A stretch of DNA of 64,000 nt, from NCBI GenBank assembly GCA_947044365.1, contig OX345637.1:5752501-5816500 (forward strand). The letters run 5' to 3'. Source of the DNA: Petrosia ficiformis. Lineage: Eukaryota; Porifera; Demospongiae; Haplosclerida; Petrosiidae. Every line of letters begins with the position of its first letter. Position 1 is the first letter of the stretch. A program made the position numbers and the translations under genes. A model generated the notes under the pieces. That model searched no databases. It saw nothing but the letters and a program-made list of their open reading frames with translations, and was not told where the DNA came from. This document shows, piece by piece, positions 62,256 to 64,000 of the stretch.

Positions 62256-64000
62256 TCAACTTGGACTTTCAGCAGACTGATCCTATAGTATACAAATACA
62301 AAAAAAATTATCATAGTACTATTTTGTCAACAGATATGATGGTGTATAATTATATATATGCATGTATGTATACGTGTAACTTATGACCCAGGAGAAACAT
62401 TTATGTGACCAACATTTTAGAATCATGAGACATAAATTTTGAAATAGTATTGTACGGCATTAATTTGAATATGACCACAATTCATATATCTTGATGTATT
62501 ATAATGACAAATAGGAGTCCACTGATTCACTTGTGTTATAAAATAATAATAAATCATATTTTCAATAAAACTGAAATATTGGACTGTAGGACTCAAGATT
62601 AAAGAATATAACCCTAAAAACTACACCACTATAAAGCAAAAGACTGTACAGTTTAAAGTCTAAACTACAAGCAGAGACATCATCACCACATTAAATGAAT
62701 TTAATTTATCACATTTACATGAATAATTAATTAGCAAACATTTTGTGGCACTCTTTGTGCACATACACCATTCCTGGGTACACATTTGGTAGGAAGTGTT
62801 TTTGTTGTTTTTTTAATTTAATCGAGTTAATTACAAATATATATTTTTTGAGTCAAAAATATAGTATGCATGGACAACTAAACATATTGCCATTGGTACA
62901 CAAGCATATGTAAAATATTGATACATTAGCAACAGTACAAGTTGGTGTTACACTATAATTATACACACATTAATTACCATAGGTTCTAAAGAATCAACAA
63001 TTTCTACTCTCCTCTGTATGTGCAAGATGGCTTCTTTGCTTTCTTGATAAAGTTGCTATGGAATAAATGTCTCAAATAATAATAATTATATATGTGTATA
63101 TGCCCTTTAAAAACAAGAGCAGACACTGATACAAAAGGGTCAAGCTACCATGTTTAAAGACATGGCAATTTAGGACATGTGCTAGTAATATAATCAAGAA
63201 CATTACAAGTCATTATTATTATTATGTATAAGCATTCAAAACAGTAGTGCAGTCACATGCATACCACATGACAGTGAAGTGCAATAAATTATTTCCTTGA
63301 AATTAAGTTACACATTAAACTAGCAAACATTTTTTAAACACAAAATGTGTCATAATAACATACCATTTGAATTGTTTGTAGGGGATCTGTCTTTCTTTCC
63401 ACTAATTCTAGTTTAGATAAAGGAACATTAAGTTTCATTTTGATATTAAACAGCTGCTGTTCTAAAAGAGCTACTCGTCTTGATAAAGTTCTTCTCATTT
63501 CCTGTATAATAATAATACACAAAATGACTGCAAGATACATATACCATATTACACAGAATTTCAAACTGATGATCAGATTAAAGGTAACTGTGCTGAATAG
63601 ATATATAAAACTAACTATGTTCTGTTCCCTCGAATTCATTTCACAGCGTAGAATCTAATCAGAAATAAAGATTCAATAACAGTTTGAACATAAAATAAAC
63701 AACATGGTAACACTTCAAGCATAAAAAAAAACAGCAAAACAACTGCCATATATACTGGAGAAAGACAAAATGGAAACACTCCTTGACTTTGTAATCTATA
63801 TTATACATTTACTATTAACAAATATCATATATACATTTACTGTTAGTAAATATCATAATTATATACACTTATATACTGTTAATATCGTATATTTACAGAT
63901 AATAAATTTACCTCATTTTCTATTTTGAGTTTTTCCATTTCTGCACTCATATGTTTAAATATCTGCCTTTCTTCTTGAATTTCCATCTCGTACTTAGCTT
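62256..64000 (-). CDS. Gene 0: 3' end of a further coiled-coil paralogue (runs off right edge)
   Basis: Four exons of the same C-terminal module as in A and B: part of the first heptad exon 63912 to beyond 64000, then 63364-63501, 62978-63055 and the last exon 62256-62282 ending in TGA with DQSAESPS. All borders are GT-AG and phase 0. Sequence and intron positions follow the tail of gene B (26676-28561) much more closely than that of gene A. The rest of the gene lies right of the window. It sits only about 350 bp upstream of the gene A start, so the array continues. Confidence 0.7.

Overview
The window looks like animal nuclear DNA: AT-rich, full of short GT-AG introns (many only 50-400 bp), with LINE, Ty3-type LTR and many small inverted-repeat elements. 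Compact introns, tight head-to-tail spacing and base composition suggest a demosponge. That is inference; nothing in the window fixes the species.

All real genes lie on the minus strand as a head-to-tail array of paralogues. From right to left: the 3' end of gene 0 (62256 to beyond 64000), complete gene A (61905 to 45398, 21 exons, about 1,458 codons), gene B (44782 to 26676, same 21-exon layout but with an 8-bp deletion in exon 2), and the first 26 exons of gene C (25743 to the left edge, at least 1,846 codons). The intergenic gaps are only about 350, 615 and 930 bp. Exons were assembled by hand from splice sites, phase continuity and three-way comparison of the copies. Phases agree at every junction used in A and C, and fail in B only because of the deletion.

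Genes A, B and C share exons 1-16, a novel-looking N-terminal region of about 1,270-1,290 residues. After exon 16 they diverge. Gene C runs on into a region that I recognise as RNF213/mysterin-like: a pre-AAA block, then a P-loop (GLPGCGKTH) split by an intron, then post-P-loop exons. Genes A, B and 0 instead end with a five-exon module: four phase-0 exons rich in coiled-coil heptads and a 27-nt last exon. The locus therefore appears to hold one long RNF213-like AAA+ gene and a series of short paralogues that lack the ATPase/E3 part and end in a coiled coil. RNF213 is known as a giant AAA+ E3 ligase with roles in lipid biology and cell-autonomous immunity. Short coiled-coil versions could act as regulators or decoys of the long form; that is a hypothesis.

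The array bears marks of recent duplication and exchange. The B-tail/C-head junction matches the 0-tail/A-head junction. Exon 16 of A alternates between B-like and C-like patches. A 28-bp upstream motif is identical before A, B and C.

Introns carry most of the remaining structure. These are a 3.2-kb 17-bp minisatellite with a 504-bp higher-order period (gene C), a three-deep transposon nest (gene C), a TA-flanked 1.0-kb element with a HIRAN-like remnant (gene C), and a deleted Ty3-type LTR element (gene B). There are also two LINE remnants, a 108-bp near-perfect hairpin conserved in A and C, a 306-bp inverted repeat in B, and several MITE families. A 603-bp TIR element with a zinc-binding remnant sits in the B/C gap.
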